Under the pieces are notes generated by a model. That model did no database searches, was not told the origin of the DNA, and saw nothing but the letters and a program-made list of their open reading frames with translations. Positions 1-10,952 of a DNA stretch of 64,000 nt are shown piece by piece. Every line of letters starts with the position of its first letter. Position 1 is the stretch's first letter. Source of the DNA: Apteryx mantelli (taxonomy: Eukaryota; Chordata; Aves; Apterygiformes; Apterygidae); NCBI RefSeq assembly GCF_036417845.1, contig NC_089983.1, positions 26,223,297 through 26,287,296 of the forward strand. Reading direction: 5' to 3'. Position numbers and translations under genes: made by a program.

Positions 1-689
1 GTTAAGATTTCATCTTCTTGTGCCAGTGATGAGAAATGTGCAAGTACAGGCTCGTTGTGTCTCATCTGTCATAGATGGTATCACCTTGAAAACACCTTAA
101 GCAGCTGGGGCAGCCTAAGTACACAGCTTTGAAAACATAAAAGGGCTTCGAAAAGTTTCCATGGAGAATGCAGCCATCCAAATGAAAAGAACCTGGAAGG
201 ACATAGGGTCACTAAAGTAATCAAGATACGAGAGACTGAAAATGGTGTTGGCTTTCAACAACTGCTCTCTCAGTCAAACTCCGTCCAGCCACGTGGCAGG
301 ACACAGGCACAAAGGCTGTGTAATGCCAACGAGCACATAGAGCTGGAGCCCACCCTGGTTTACATGCAAGAAAAGCTCGAAGTTTAATACACTTAACAAA
401 GGCACACTGCAAAATGCCCATCCTGAAATTCTGCGGGAACTCGTTAAACCGCGCTCTCGTAGCAAAGCAGATACAGTAGGTTTAAGAAGGGAGAACTGCG
501 GTCTGGACATCCACAGACCGGATGGTCTGATCTCAGCAGCTGGGAGGACTTGGACTAGAGTTATGCAGGCCATGCAAGTACGTAGAAGATATTTAAATAG
601 TCAATATGATGCACAACTCGCTTTCAGCAAGAGAAGGCGATGCTGGATTAATGGGAGATTACTGACTGACGCACTAGTGGCGAGCACTG
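1..689. other. Upstream intergenic DNA, no gene seen
   Basis: This stretch has ordinary AT-leaning composition and lies just upstream of the CpG island. Its short open frames look like chance. A TATA-like AT stretch near 588-600 is about 500 bases from the likely promoter core and is probably not used. I see no repeat, RNA gene or exon. Confidence 0.6.
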
Positions 690-987
690 ACGCTCAGAAG
701 CGTGCCCGGAGCGCTGCGGGACGCGCGGAGCAGCCCCCCTCGGCGCAGGGCCTGCCCCGGGGAGGCCCCGGCCCGAGCCTGCCCGCGCGGGGCCGCCCAG
801 CGCCGCCACCCGGCGCTGACCTCGGCCGGGGTCGGGCGGGCGCCGATGGGCGTGGAGAAGACGCGCGTCGCGAGACGTGGCGGCGGGCGGGCGCCCGGCC
901 CCGGCCCCGGCCTCCGCCTCCCGCCCGGCGCCGCCCCCGCCTCCCGCCGCCCCCTCCGCCGCGCCGCGCCCGCGCGAGCGCGAGGCT

Positions 988-1004
988 TCGCCCCCGCCCC
1001 CCGC
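988..1004 (+). promoter_or_regulatory. GC box cluster (Sp1/KLF type)
   Basis: A run of CCCCCGCCCCCC gives overlapping GC boxes about 50 bases upstream of the CCAAT box. The same motif class recurs near 931-940 and, on the other strand, at 1241-1248. In a CpG island such motifs are frequent by composition alone, so individual occupancy is uncertain. Confidence 0.5.
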
Positions 1005-1051
1005 GCCCGCCACCTCCCTCCCGGCGCGACCTTTCCCCCCGCGGCGGCCCT

Positions 1052-1060
1052 GGCCAATGG
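1052..1060 (+). promoter_or_regulatory. CCAAT box (NF-Y type)
   Basis: The sequence GGCCAATGG has the CCAAT pentamer at 1054-1058 with favourable flanks for NF-Y. It lies about 100 bases upstream of the inferred exon 1 splice donor at 1158 and next to GC-box-like DNA (CCCCGCC near 1071). CCAAT boxes usually sit 60-100 bases upstream of the start site, which would place initiation near 1115-1155 (inference). Confidence 0.6.
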
Positions 1061-1099
1061 GAGGCCGCGGCCCCGCCTGTTCCGCCGGCGGCTGCGGCG

Positions 1100-1157
1100 G
1101 GGCGGCGTGTCCGCGTGCGAGGGGCCCGGCGGCGGCGGCGGCGGCGCGTCCCGCAAG
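1100..1157 (+). other. OLA1: Probable non-coding exon 1 (5' UTR), start uncertain
   Basis: The coding exon is directly preceded by a splice acceptor (AG at 1663-1664), so an upstream non-coding exon is expected. The best nearby donor is CAAG followed by GTGAAC, with GT at 1158-1159, giving an intron of 507 bases. The donor is acceptable rather than perfect. The start is set loosely from the CCAAT box. Alternatives are other GT dinucleotides in the island, or an unspliced 5' UTR that reads straight through to the ATG. Confidence 0.5.
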
Positions 1158-1176
1158 GTGAACTGCCCGCCCGCCC

Positions 1177-1222
1177 GCTCCTTCCTTTCTTCCTTCCTTC
1201 CTTTCTTCCTTCCTTCCTTCCC
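1177..1222 (+). repeat. (TTCC)n pyrimidine microsatellite
   Basis: About 46 bases of uninterrupted pyrimidine built from TTCC/CTTT units, just 3' of the inferred exon 1 donor. It consists of two near-identical blocks (CTTCCTTTCT and CTTTCTTCCT, each followed by TTCCTTCCTTC). Long pyrimidine mirror-type tracts can form triplex DNA, and this one lies inside the promoter island. Confidence 0.9.
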
Positions 1223-1664
1223 GCGGGGGTCTCGGCTGAGCGGGGCGGCGCCCGCCCGCCCGCTGCTCCGCTGGGTTGCGGCGCGGCGGGGAGGCCCGCG
1301 GCGCGGCGGCAGGGCCGCGGCGGCGGGGGGCCGCCGGGCGCTGGGGCCGGGCGGCGCCGAGGCGGGGGCGGGGGCGGCTGGGGCCGCCGCTGCCTGCGGG
1401 CCGCGCCGTGGCGCCGGTGCGTGCGCGTTTCAGCCGCGCCTCGGGGGGGAGCGGGCGGTTCCGGCTCGGCCGCTCCGGACTGCGGCCGGGGCCCCGGCAC
1501 CGGCTCGGCCCGGCCCGGCCGCCGCGGCTCCCGGGCGGTACTGGGGGCCCCTTCGGCCGGGGGGGCGGCGGCGCGGTCGGGGCGCGGCGGAGCTGCCGGG
1601 CCGGGCGGGAGGAAGGAAGGGGGCTCGCCCGGCGGCGTTAACGTGCTCTGCTCTGTGGTTTCAG

Positions 1665-1765
1665 ATGCCCCCGAAAAAGGGAGGTGATGGGGTTAAGTCG
1701 CACCCGATTATCGGAAGATTTGGGACGTCCCTGAAGATCGGGATCGTCGGGCTGCCAAACGTCGG
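1665..1765 (+). CDS. OLA1: OLA1 exon 2: start codon to first half of the P-loop
   Basis: This exon encodes residues 1-33 (starting [20 protein letters not shown]) plus two bases of the Gly34 codon. OLA1 is a cytosolic YchF-family ATPase of the TRAFAC/Obg class that hydrolyses ATP in preference to GTP and has been linked to translation and stress control. The ATG follows directly after a TTTCAG acceptor, and the N-terminus matches the OLA1 family, which fixes the start. The exon ends at GG with donor GTAGGT at 1766, so the G1/P-loop motif GLPNVGKST (residues 29-37) is split by intron 2 inside Gly34. Relative to human OLA1 as I recall it, the changes are at positions 10, 12 and 13 (V, S, H), in the N-terminal tail. 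The frame stays open upstream through intron 1, but only because GC-rich DNA has few stops. Confidence 0.96.
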
Positions 1766-3710
1766 GTAGGTGGTGGAGGGGCTCTGCCGCCGCCCGGGGC
1801 TGCGGGCGGCCTTGGCCCCGCGCCGGCCCGGCCCGGCCCTGGTGTGAGCGGCTCCTCCAGCCGGGCTTAGTGCCAGGTTAGGGTGTCGGTGCCCAGGTAC
1901 GCACCGAAACGGGGCATAAACTCTCTTTGTTCAGTGACGGACTTGGGTTTTTAGCTTGAACTACTTATAGGTGGAAGAATGTGAAACGCTAGAGTGCTGC
2001 AAAGGTGTTATCTAAGCGTCTGCACAGAATGATAGTGAAAATGAAAATCTTGTTTTAATAGTGGTTGAACATTATAAAATATTAGGCCTTTCTATTTTAT
2101 TTTTGGAGAAGACTATATGCACGGGGAGGGGAGGGGTTAATGATACCACAGTTGTCATTAGCAGTGGAAGGGACTTCCCTTCTTGAAACTTTCTGAGAGT
2201 TCCTGAAAAAATCAATTTAAGTTACAGCTTGGGAGATAGAGGATAGGAAGACGAATAGTAGTTCACTGTCACGCTTCTCATCTGTAGTTCTTTATGGCTC
2301 TTCAAAGGGGCTATATACCAGACACTTATACAGGTTAATAAAACCTGGGGTATGCCTATGTGAAATGATTGGTAATAACTTATGCATCATATTTATTAAA
2401 AAAAATTTCTTGGTGTTCTCAAACTTTAAATCCTTGTACCACGCACACTGGAAAACTGGAGGAAAAGGGGGAAATAACTTTAAAATTACAGAAAATACAT
2501 TTGCTTTTCCTTCTTTACTGAAGTCAAAAAAGCACTTTATTAAGTACTGTTATCAGTTTTTAAATTTTGGTGAACATTCTGACAGCTTTTTGAGAGCTCT
2601 GCCTACTTAAAACTTAGTCCTTTTTCTTCTAAAAATAACCTCAGAAGGAACTCTTTGAACCTGTCTGAGGCATAAGGACTGCTGTCTTATCTTCTCATTA
2701 TTGTCTATTTTATTTTTTATAGCCTAGGAAAGCTGTACAGCAGAAAGAAAGTAATTAGCAATAACATTGTCTAACATGTGAAGTAAATGCGGAAAAATAA
2801 CATTGGCAGTTATTTCTAACAGTCATAGGTTCATGGTTTTCATATGAAAAAAGCAGTATCTTTTTTAGACTGTTGATGGATGTTACAGCTTTCAAAGAAA
2901 ACTGTGACTGACTGTTGAGTATGTTGGCTGTATGCAGGGCAACCTTCAGGTTTTTTTCTAGTGGCCAAGCAGTTATGTGAAACTGAAGAAATAAAACAGA
3001 ATGTTGTTGTTAGAAAATTCAGGACTTGATTAAGAACTTTCTTAACTCAAGAATTGCCTTTTTTAATTAAATGCAAACTAACAAAATAATCTGCTACTTG
3101 GTTTAAGTGAAAATGTTCTTTTTTTTTCTGATGCCACTTGTGGTTCTTTCATTGGTGTTTAACATGCATGATGAAAAATGTCTGGTAAGATAGAACTGTA
3201 TCTCTTGTTGACTTTTATTGCTTATATACTGTAATTATTTTAATTCCTAAATAACACTGAAGAAACAATATAGTTGTAGAAAGGGCTGGTGAGTTTTCAG
3301 ATTCTAATTTTTCTCTGAAAACTAGTTCACTCAAAATAAGTTGAATGCCAGGCTTCCTTATTAGTTTTTTACTTTGCACTTAAGGCAAATGAGTAGTCGC
3401 TAGTGGATCTGTGCTTTGCTTTTAACTTAAACCTCTTTGCTGACTGAAATGTGCAATGTAGTCACTTAGGGCAGAAAGAGGTAAACATCAGCTTTTTTTA
3501 AGTTTCAGTAGGTTGCTCAGTATGTGTGTTTGCAAATGTTTTGTACTTAAAAAAAAAAAAAAAAAAAAAAAAAGTGGTACTGCTTACTGCCCATAGAGGA
3601 AAGGGAGAGTTCGGTCTTGCATTTGGGTTGGGATAAGATGCATTTTAATCCATTGCTTCTAAATGCTTCTTACTGGAACTTACTTAAGAAGGTATGTATT
3701 TTTTTTATAG
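1766..3710 (+). other. OLA1: OLA1 intron 2
   Basis: This intron of 1945 bases has donor GTAGGT and acceptor TTTTTTTATAG. The first 100 bases are still GC-rich island DNA; after about 1900 it becomes AT-rich. It carries a pure A run of 25 at 3549-3573. A short frame at 2365-2610 has no recognisable content. I see no other gene or repeat. Confidence 0.93.
3549..3573 (+). repeat. Poly-A homopolymer (A25)
   Basis: Twenty-five consecutive A residues lie about 140 bases upstream of exon 3. It could be the tail of a plus-strand retroposed element, but the preceding 300 bases do not resemble any SINE or LINE I know and no target-site duplication is obvious. Simple slippage expansion is the safer reading. 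Confidence 0.9.
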
Positions 3711-3854
3711 GAAATCCACATTTTTCAATGTCTTAACAAAGAGTCAAGCGGCGGCAGAAAACTTTCCTTTCTGTACTATTGATCCAAATGAGAGTCGAGT
3801 ACCTGTGCCAGATGACAGATTTGACTTTCTATGCCAGTACCACAAACCTCCAAG
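3711..3854 (+). CDS. OLA1: OLA1 exon 3: P-loop Lys/Ser/Thr and switch I region
   Basis: The exon is 144 bases. It completes Gly34 with its first base, encodes residues 35-81, and ends with two bases (AG) of the Ser82 codon. It supplies KST, which finishes the G1 motif GLPNVGKST that binds the nucleotide phosphates and Mg2+. It continues through [20 protein letters not shown], the strongly conserved YchF/Obg switch I and G2 segment. The acceptor is TTTATAG at 3709-3710 and the donor is GTAACT at 3855. As I recall the human protein, differences are few: N44K, S48A, E69D and Ala to Pro just before Ser82 (HKPP rather than HKPA). No frameshift or stop is present, so the exon looks under purifying selection. 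Confidence 0.97.
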
Positions 3855-6568
3855 GTAACTCAAGTTCTTAACGTTTTCCTTCTGTTAATCAGTTGAAGTA
3901 GTATTACTGAGCCCAAAGTTTTTGTAATATTTAATGTAAATATAATGTCTTTAATTAGCTTCTACTGAAGTTTCTTTTTGAATATGAAGTGATGCATATA
4001 ACCACCTGGAATGTACCTTTCTTTTTTTCATATGATCATTGTGGTATAAGTATTAGGAATCTAGTCATTGCTTAGCACCATTCATTGCTTGGTGTTCTGT
4101 CTTTGAAGCTAGTGACTCCCAGGTGATTTGGAGGATCATCTGAAGAAACTTGGAAAATGAGCAGTAATGGATATATGTAACTTGTGCAGCGAGGACACTC
4201 ATTTGTTAAACTTTCATCCTGTTTTATGTTGTTCAGAATGCTATATATGCTCTAAGTAGCCAGACAAACATCTGTCAACTTAAATTCTGTTCAGCCTCAA
4301 TCTTTGGGCAGTAAGCTTTATGGACAGCTTTTTTTCCCCATGGCTTTTTCTCTCCTTTTTATAGGCTTTGCTATTTGTTACCTGATATATTCAATGATAC
4401 TCCTTTGATCTGTCTCTGCTTGTTCTTCCTTATTCTATGAGTGTATCAATTTTGTCATATCATTGCTTTCTGCTATTGACTATTTCCATAATCTACTCTC
4501 TGTTCAGTGTGGGAATTGGATGTCTGCTTGAAGAGCAAAACTTAAGATGCTTTCAGAAATCAAGAAACCAAAATAGGTACTTGTTAATTGAAATTTCAGT
4601 TTGCAGTTACTTTCAGACAAATTCCGAATAAAGTGAAGTATATAAATTGTAGAACAAATTAGCATGCGTGCCTGTTTTTGTTCAACTCTTGGGTGTCAAT
4701 TTTAGAGCCAGATCACACACAGAGTTAAAAAGGATTGTTTAACTACTGACCACAAATCTATTTGTTAGCTTAATTTTCAGGTCCAAAACAAGTTGCTGCT
4801 ATCTGTAGTTTGTGTGTGCTTTTTTTAAATACTGGAAAATGTATTAATATGGAGCTGTTTGTTTAGGTGGGTTGTTATAACAAGTAACCTTATTCTTCCT
4901 TTTCAAATGAGTATTGAGCATACTTGTTACTGTACTAGTTAATAAAATAAAGCTCCGCTGAATTTTAGACAAAACTTCTGGGCTCTTGACTGTGCAGAAA
5001 TAATGACATGGCTTTCAAATTTTGTTATCTTAACAAATCTGTTCTAAATTGTAGTGTTATCAGTGCTGTGGCCATGTAAACAGTTTCTTTTTGTTCTCGT
5101 GTTTAGCTGTGACTGGCTACTTCTAAAATTAATAGTTGAAGTGACAAAGAAATTAGCAGCTCCATTTTTCCCCTCCTATGTTGTCATCTATCCTTACAAG
5201 GAATGCTAAAATTGCAAATACTTTCGTGTGCTCTCTGGGGGGGGGAAATAAATCACCCATAAATATTACTGACTACTGTTACTGGATAATAAGCTGGATA
5301 TAAATAATAAATCAGCTTTCATTTGAACAGACTTCTGATTTGTTTTTTATGAAAGTGTCTGTTACTTAAAAATCAATGGATATGGGGATTAGTGGGTAGG
5401 TGTAGCTCCTATGAATTTTACAGTTCAGTTATTCTGTTTATATCTTTTTAATATTTCGGTATAACAGTAATAAAGCAATAATAACTCAGTAGCATAGTAG
5501 ATAGAGATAACAGTTCTTGGACTGTCAATGCTTATCTGGTTGAGAATAACTCAGGAAAAAAAGGCTATGGTCATGAAGATATATAACTGAATTGTAATTT
5601 ATTTAATTTCTCTTGAATAGTCTGGATTTTGTTCTCTATGTAATACATTCTGTATTAATTTTCTACTTGTGTTTGGGCTGGTTAAAGTAATCAATCTCTG
5701 CATGTAGAAATTCTGTATAAACATGGTGAGTTCTCTTTTAATTAGACTCTTGTCTGTCCTTTTGGCCTCAAGTTTTTGTCTTGTAAAATCTAAAGCATTC
5801 AGGTTTTTATTTCCCATACGTTACAACTTCTTAGTCATGACAGAACTTCAGTATGGTAGAAAAAAATGAAAGGCCTGTGTCATAACTAAAATAACACATG
5901 ACAGGCCAAAGTGATACAGTCTTGAAGGGCAGGGTCCAACATTCCCGAGAGTCTCTTCACTCAGTGTGAATAGCACCTTTTCGGAGCAGTAGTGGATGTG
6001 TTAAACTCGCCTGCCTGTTCCTGCCGGCCTGCTGTGGGTGAGGGAAGGGAAGGGAAGAGAGGGCCTGGGTCTGTCCCACTGAGCCGAGACTGCTGCTGCT
6101 ACGGAGAGATGGACCGTAAAGTGGGAACTGTTCTTCAGGTAGCATTTGTTGCTTGAAGATCTATTCCCGTCTCCACAAGAAGGAAGCATCACCTTGGATG
6201 GGACTGTGTACAGTTATTTGCTAGCTCGCACGGAAAGCTGGCTGGTATTACCTAATTGAGAATTTAAGTGCTTGTGAGTGAAATCAACAACTTTCACATG
6301 AAGGTAAAGCTGTACCTCATAGACTAAGGTACGCTGCCTGAACTTGTAACCTGTGCTTCCTTCCTTCTGCAGCAATGGATGATGTTTATGACTGTTTACA
6401 ATAAATTAGTTCAGTGATATTAACTGTATGCAGAAGGTGGGATCCAAAACCTACTAGAAAAAGCTGTTATAGGTTATGTTGCTGCCAAATGAACTAGGTG
6501 AACAAGTCTCCTTAAGCTTTAATGTTGCCTACTGCTTGCTTTCTGGTGTGAATAAAATTGGGGGAAGT

Positions 6569-6580
6569 GGGGGGGGGGGG
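6569..6580 (+). repeat. Poly-G homopolymer (G12)
   Basis: Twelve consecutive G residues follow a GGGGGAAGT prefix in otherwise AT-rich intron 3, making a purine-rich tract of about 30 bases. It is one of a series of G/C homopolymers across the window. Confidence 0.9.
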
Positions 6581-9500
6581 AGAGGAGACACAGAGAGCTT
6601 AATATTTTAAAAAAATCTGAATTTATGTTAAGATTTTAGTTTATATTCTGTTACTAATTTAAATTAATTAAATGGTTAAAGTACTAGTTTGTTTCTTTTA
6701 AATTTTATGCAATGCTCAGTGAAAACTCTTATTTGCTTACATTATGTCAGCATTAGCTTTTTAGAAAGGAAAGGCTGTTTGCTTTTTATTTTGTTCTCCT
6801 CCTTTCCCTCTTCCCCCAATATGAGTATTTTCAGACAAAGATGGATTGAATTATATTCCAATTGCTAAACTGAAACTTTTCTTTGGACTAGTTCACTTGG
6901 GCAGGAACTAAAGCAGCAATATATATATTTTTTCCTGATCTATCAATCTACTACATGTAGGAGAGGATGAGGTCTACTAATTCTAAAATGGAAAAGAGGT
7001 GCTTTTCATCTCTGCAGGTAGTTCCTGCCTTGAAAATTAGGACTTGAAAGCCAGAAAAAATTGATCTGTTAACTGCAGTTAATATATTTAATTGGGACAT
7101 CTTGTGTTTAGAAGTGGTGGGTTTCTTAAACAAGAAAAGGAACTTTGTGTGTAGCACACCTAAAGAAATTACAGTAACTTAAAAGTTTTAATAAAACTAT
7201 TTTTGTACATTTTTTGTTCCCAATTTCATTAAGATGCTGCTTAATCAACTTAAAGGTAAAACTGTTTTCTAGTATAAATACGTCAAAATGCTGACCTGAG
7301 GACCGAATGATTTGTGTCCTAGCTTGCAAATAACTTGAAAGCCTCTGAGTATATCCACCTTGCAGTGCTTGGCTGTAGGATTCTGCCTGCTACCACAGTT
7401 GTAGAGTGCTATGCCTGACCAGTAAATGTGCCCCAGTGATCATACTGGGCTTGGGGCTTCAGAATGGTTTTGAGTGGAAAAAAAACTGTTTTGTTTTGTT
7501 ATTGTCTGTGCGCCCCCCCACCCCCCAATTATTTTGATTCTTTCTTCTTTATTTACACTATATGATAAACTAGAAGAAACATTCAGGTAGAAACAATGTC
7601 AGTTAGTCTAAGCCATATTTTAATTGCAAATAGTTAAAACTGAAGGGCTGTATTGACTGATAAGAATTAACCTGTATGAAAACACATTCAAAACAAAAAG
7701 AGATTTAAAGTCTAGGTTTCTGCTTCCTGCTTTCATTAAAATCAAGTCAAATTACTTACATTTTACTCATTCCTGACTGTGGTTTGGTCCATCCTTTTTC
7801 AAGTTAACAATATCAGTTTAACTCCCAATTTGTTTGCACCTGTAAGCAGATGCATTGTCTTGTACCTACTTTTTCACAAAATACAATGCTTATTGTGAAC
7901 ACAAATGTTTCACTTGGACTGTTTTTAATCTATCTTTGATGTCCTTTCCAAACTTAAAATTTTAAAGCAATCCTAGTTATGTCACAGGGGAATAATATAT
8001 AAGGTGCAACTATCCCTCTTCAGTTCTACCGCTCTCCAGCATAGTTCAGTGGCTCTGTCCTTTTCGTCAACAAATTGCTTTGGTTCATTCTATTGCATTG
8101 TAAATTGTTAAAATTCATGCATTCAGTAACATTGAGTGCTCAGGTGGTGGTTACTGAACTAAATTTGAGCAGTGACTTCACTGTTGTCTAGGTCATAAAA
8201 GGTCTGTGTAATATTAAATAAAATTTCTCTTAAATTTATTGTATGATAATGTGCTTAGGTTACTTGATAAAGTTTAAGTAAAAATGATGATCAGTCACTA
8301 GGAAGGTTTGGAATGAAGCTTTCTAAAATTGCTTCTTAGAAACTAAATCAGCAGTGGGATTCTGAATGACATTGTATGGGGGTATTCTGAAAAACCTTAC
8401 TCTAGGTTTGAAGATGGCATTTGTGTAAATTAAAACTTCACCTGTAATTTCATACTGAAACATGAATAACTTAACTGGATGTAACACTGGTGTATCAGCA
8501 TCTGAATCTCTTTTTTTTTTTTACAGAAAATTTCTGGCCTAAAAATTGACAACTGGCAAGTATATCCTGTTATTAGTGCACTTCTTTCTTTAGTGTTATT
8601 GCATTTGATTACTCTTTAGTTCCTGGGCCAGTGTAAATGAGCTTGTACATGATGCTTGTGTTCTGGCATTACAAGTGAATATTCCGGCAGTGAATGAAAG
8701 ACCTTAAGTAGTGGTAACTCAAGCTATCTTTTCTCCTGGTGGGAGAAGGCAGACTTAATTCTTTTAGATGTATTTTGTTGCTGTAAAAACTGAGTAGCTT
8801 AAGAATATAGGTATCTAATATGCATAGTACAACTGAATATGTGTCTCAATTCGCATAGAGTCTTTTACCTTTTTATAGCTCACATAAATGAAATTTAATT
8901 ACCAACCTTTTCATTTCTGTTTCATGTGCTATTGGATTCAAGCCTTATTTGTCAGCACCATGGAGAAAATAGTTCTCATGAAGTTCTTGCTGCATAGAAA
9001 TGACCAGGGGTGCACAGAATGCAGTACCCAGTTTTTCGGAAGGAGAGTCCTTTAATTACTCTGTGGGATCTTTTGCTTCCATCAGTCTAAATTGTTTGCA
9101 AGGTAGACTGCAGAAGCAGTAGTAGGGTGTACTATCTCCTGAAAGGAGGAGAGACTGAAGTCTGGAGCCAAGCCAAAAATAGTGGTGAGGAAAGACTCAG
9201 AATTGAATGGCTTTCTAAGAAGCAGTCATAATATAAATCAATTCTCTTTTTATGTTGCTAAAAATGGCAATTAACTTTTTCCTTACTTGGCTGTGAGTAT
9301 GACTAATAACTCACAAAATAAATGCACCTTTTATTTCATGCAATTTGTGAAGTCTTAACAGGCAACTCCTGCTTGAAGTATATAAAATCTTGTGAAGGGA
9401 TGAAGAAAGGTTTCTGTCTGCTAACAGATTTCAAATAAAAGCTTTAAGGCAGAAGAACCTGTGCTGGAACCAGGAGATGAGTAACACATTTGGCTTTTAC

Positions 9501-10204
9501 CAAAGAGGAAGGGGGAGCTGTACACTTTCCTAAAACTGAAGAACTGGTATGGCCACTTATAGAGCGATTTGGCCTTTTTTGGTATGTGGGACCCAAGATC
9601 AGATAGAATTTGAATCAAGAGAAATGTTTGAGAGAACTGCTCAAGAAATAAGTGCAAAGCAAGAGTGTTACAAGGATTATTCAGCCTGGCTTACTGGAAA
9701 ACTGCTGTATTTTGAACTTAGTTGAAGCTTTCAGATGGGCTTCCAGTGTCTGCTGGGGGATGTGAGATTTCAGTAAACCATAATAAATGCTACAGAGAAA
9801 TTACAGAGCTATTGTTCATATTGGAAAAAAAAGGCTGCAGAAATCTAGAAGAATGAAAAGCCCAGGGAGAGAAATAGACTTTTGATTATAATGCTTCAAT
9901 CTGAGGTCAGTGCGCTAGGTGTATGCTGCAGGCAAGGTTACTTAACTAAACAAATAGTTGTACTGAACAATTACTTGTGGAAATTGAGAAAGAAATGTAT
10001 GCCCTTCCCCCCCTCCCCCCAATTTTGGAACAAATGTACTTGCAATTTATTGTGCATATACTGTATTTGCGTGTATAGGATCATCTTTGTGAAAGAAGGT
10101 AACTGTGGAAGCAGGTGCCTGGGCACTGGCATGTCTGATTTTGGGGAATTTAGACTTGGGTATATGCTACTTAATATGAAATGCTGAGGAGATGGTACTT
10201 CCTT

Positions 10205-10300
10205 GCAGCCCTTTAAGTGACTATGATTTGCTCAGGTTACACTGTCAGTCTCCTTAACTTTTATTTCAAATGCTGAGCAGGGAACACTAGTTTTAAAAAG
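10205..10300 (-). repeat. MIR-like SINE relic, inverted
   Basis: The plus strand reads TTTAAGTGACT, a five-base gap, then TTGCTCAGGTTACAC. This resembles the inverted core of mammalian-type MIR elements, roughly TTAAGTGACTTGCCCAAGGTCACAC as I remember the consensus. The match fades after about 50 bases. MIR/CORE-SINE relics predate the amniote split, so an old fragment here is plausible. Alignment against a repeat library is needed to confirm it. Confidence 0.4.
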
Positions 10301-10942
10301 CAGTGGAAGAAAGTGGTGGTCCCTTGAATCTCTTTATGCCTTGGATTAGAAAGTAAAGCTTGCTTAGGGTGTGGGAAACCTTTCCTGAGAGACTGTCCTA
10401 AACTACTGCTGTACTGAAAACACAGCTTTTGTGGTAAAGAAACTCCTCATCTTGCCTGTTTAAATAACTCTGCTTTGGATAAAAAAAGGAAAACAAAGTT
10501 GGTGAGAAAAAAATTTCCGTGTAAAATGCATAAACCTTTGGAGCGGGGATGAGAAGCTAAGGTTCTTGTTCCTGAATAAATACCCTAACCATTAGGCTAC
10601 AAAATTGTACTTTCTTTGGCCCAGTGCATCTTGCATTCTTGGTTGCACAGTAGCTTGTACAATGAAGATAGTGTGCTGACACAAAAATACTGTATTTCTA
10701 AGTGGTGAAGAAATACTTTTTCAAGGATTATACTTGTGCCTAAAATACAGAGCTAGGTCTGGATTTAGTAATCCATTTCAAATTATAAATTACTGTGACA
10801 TACTTTATGGTAGACTGGTATTGCATTGATTTGTACAAATGATCAGTTGATGCCACCTGTTCCTGATGATCATTTGAGGCTCAGTGACATTATGCTAATG
10901 CTGACTAACGAATCTTAAGAAATGGAAATTAATCTATTTAAA

Positions 10943-10952
10943 GGGGGGGGGG
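10943..10952 (+). repeat. Poly-G homopolymer (G10)
   Basis: Ten consecutive G residues in AT-rich intron 3, flanked by AAA and AGAAC. Confidence 0.88.

Larger units (their letters stand above)
690..1870. promoter_or_regulatory. OLA1: CpG-island promoter of OLA1
   Basis: Extremely GC-rich, CpG-dense DNA begins abruptly near 690 and fades after about 1870, covering the upstream region, the presumed first exon, intron 1 and the ATG exon. It contains several GC boxes (for example 931-940, 992-1000 and 1241-1248 on the opposite strand) and a CCAAT box at 1054-1058. There is no well-placed TATA box. This is the usual form of a housekeeping promoter with dispersed initiation, which fits the broad expression known for OLA1. 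CpG islands are often bidirectional, but I see no divergent coding exon on the minus strand in 1-690. The exact transcription start cannot be fixed from sequence alone; about 1080-1140 is the most likely zone. Confidence 0.88.

Noticed and set aside
563..1769. Very long overlapping open frames on both strands across the CpG island (to 374 codons)
   Set aside because: GC-rich DNA lacks stop codons. The products are Ala/Arg/Pro/Gly-rich with no domains, and the true OLA1 start at 1665 is fixed by homology and a splice acceptor.
8505..8560. Strong acceptor-like site (long T tract followed by ACAG) within intron 3
   Set aside because: No open, conserved or donor-bounded exon follows, and OLA1 exons 3 and 4 join in phase without it.
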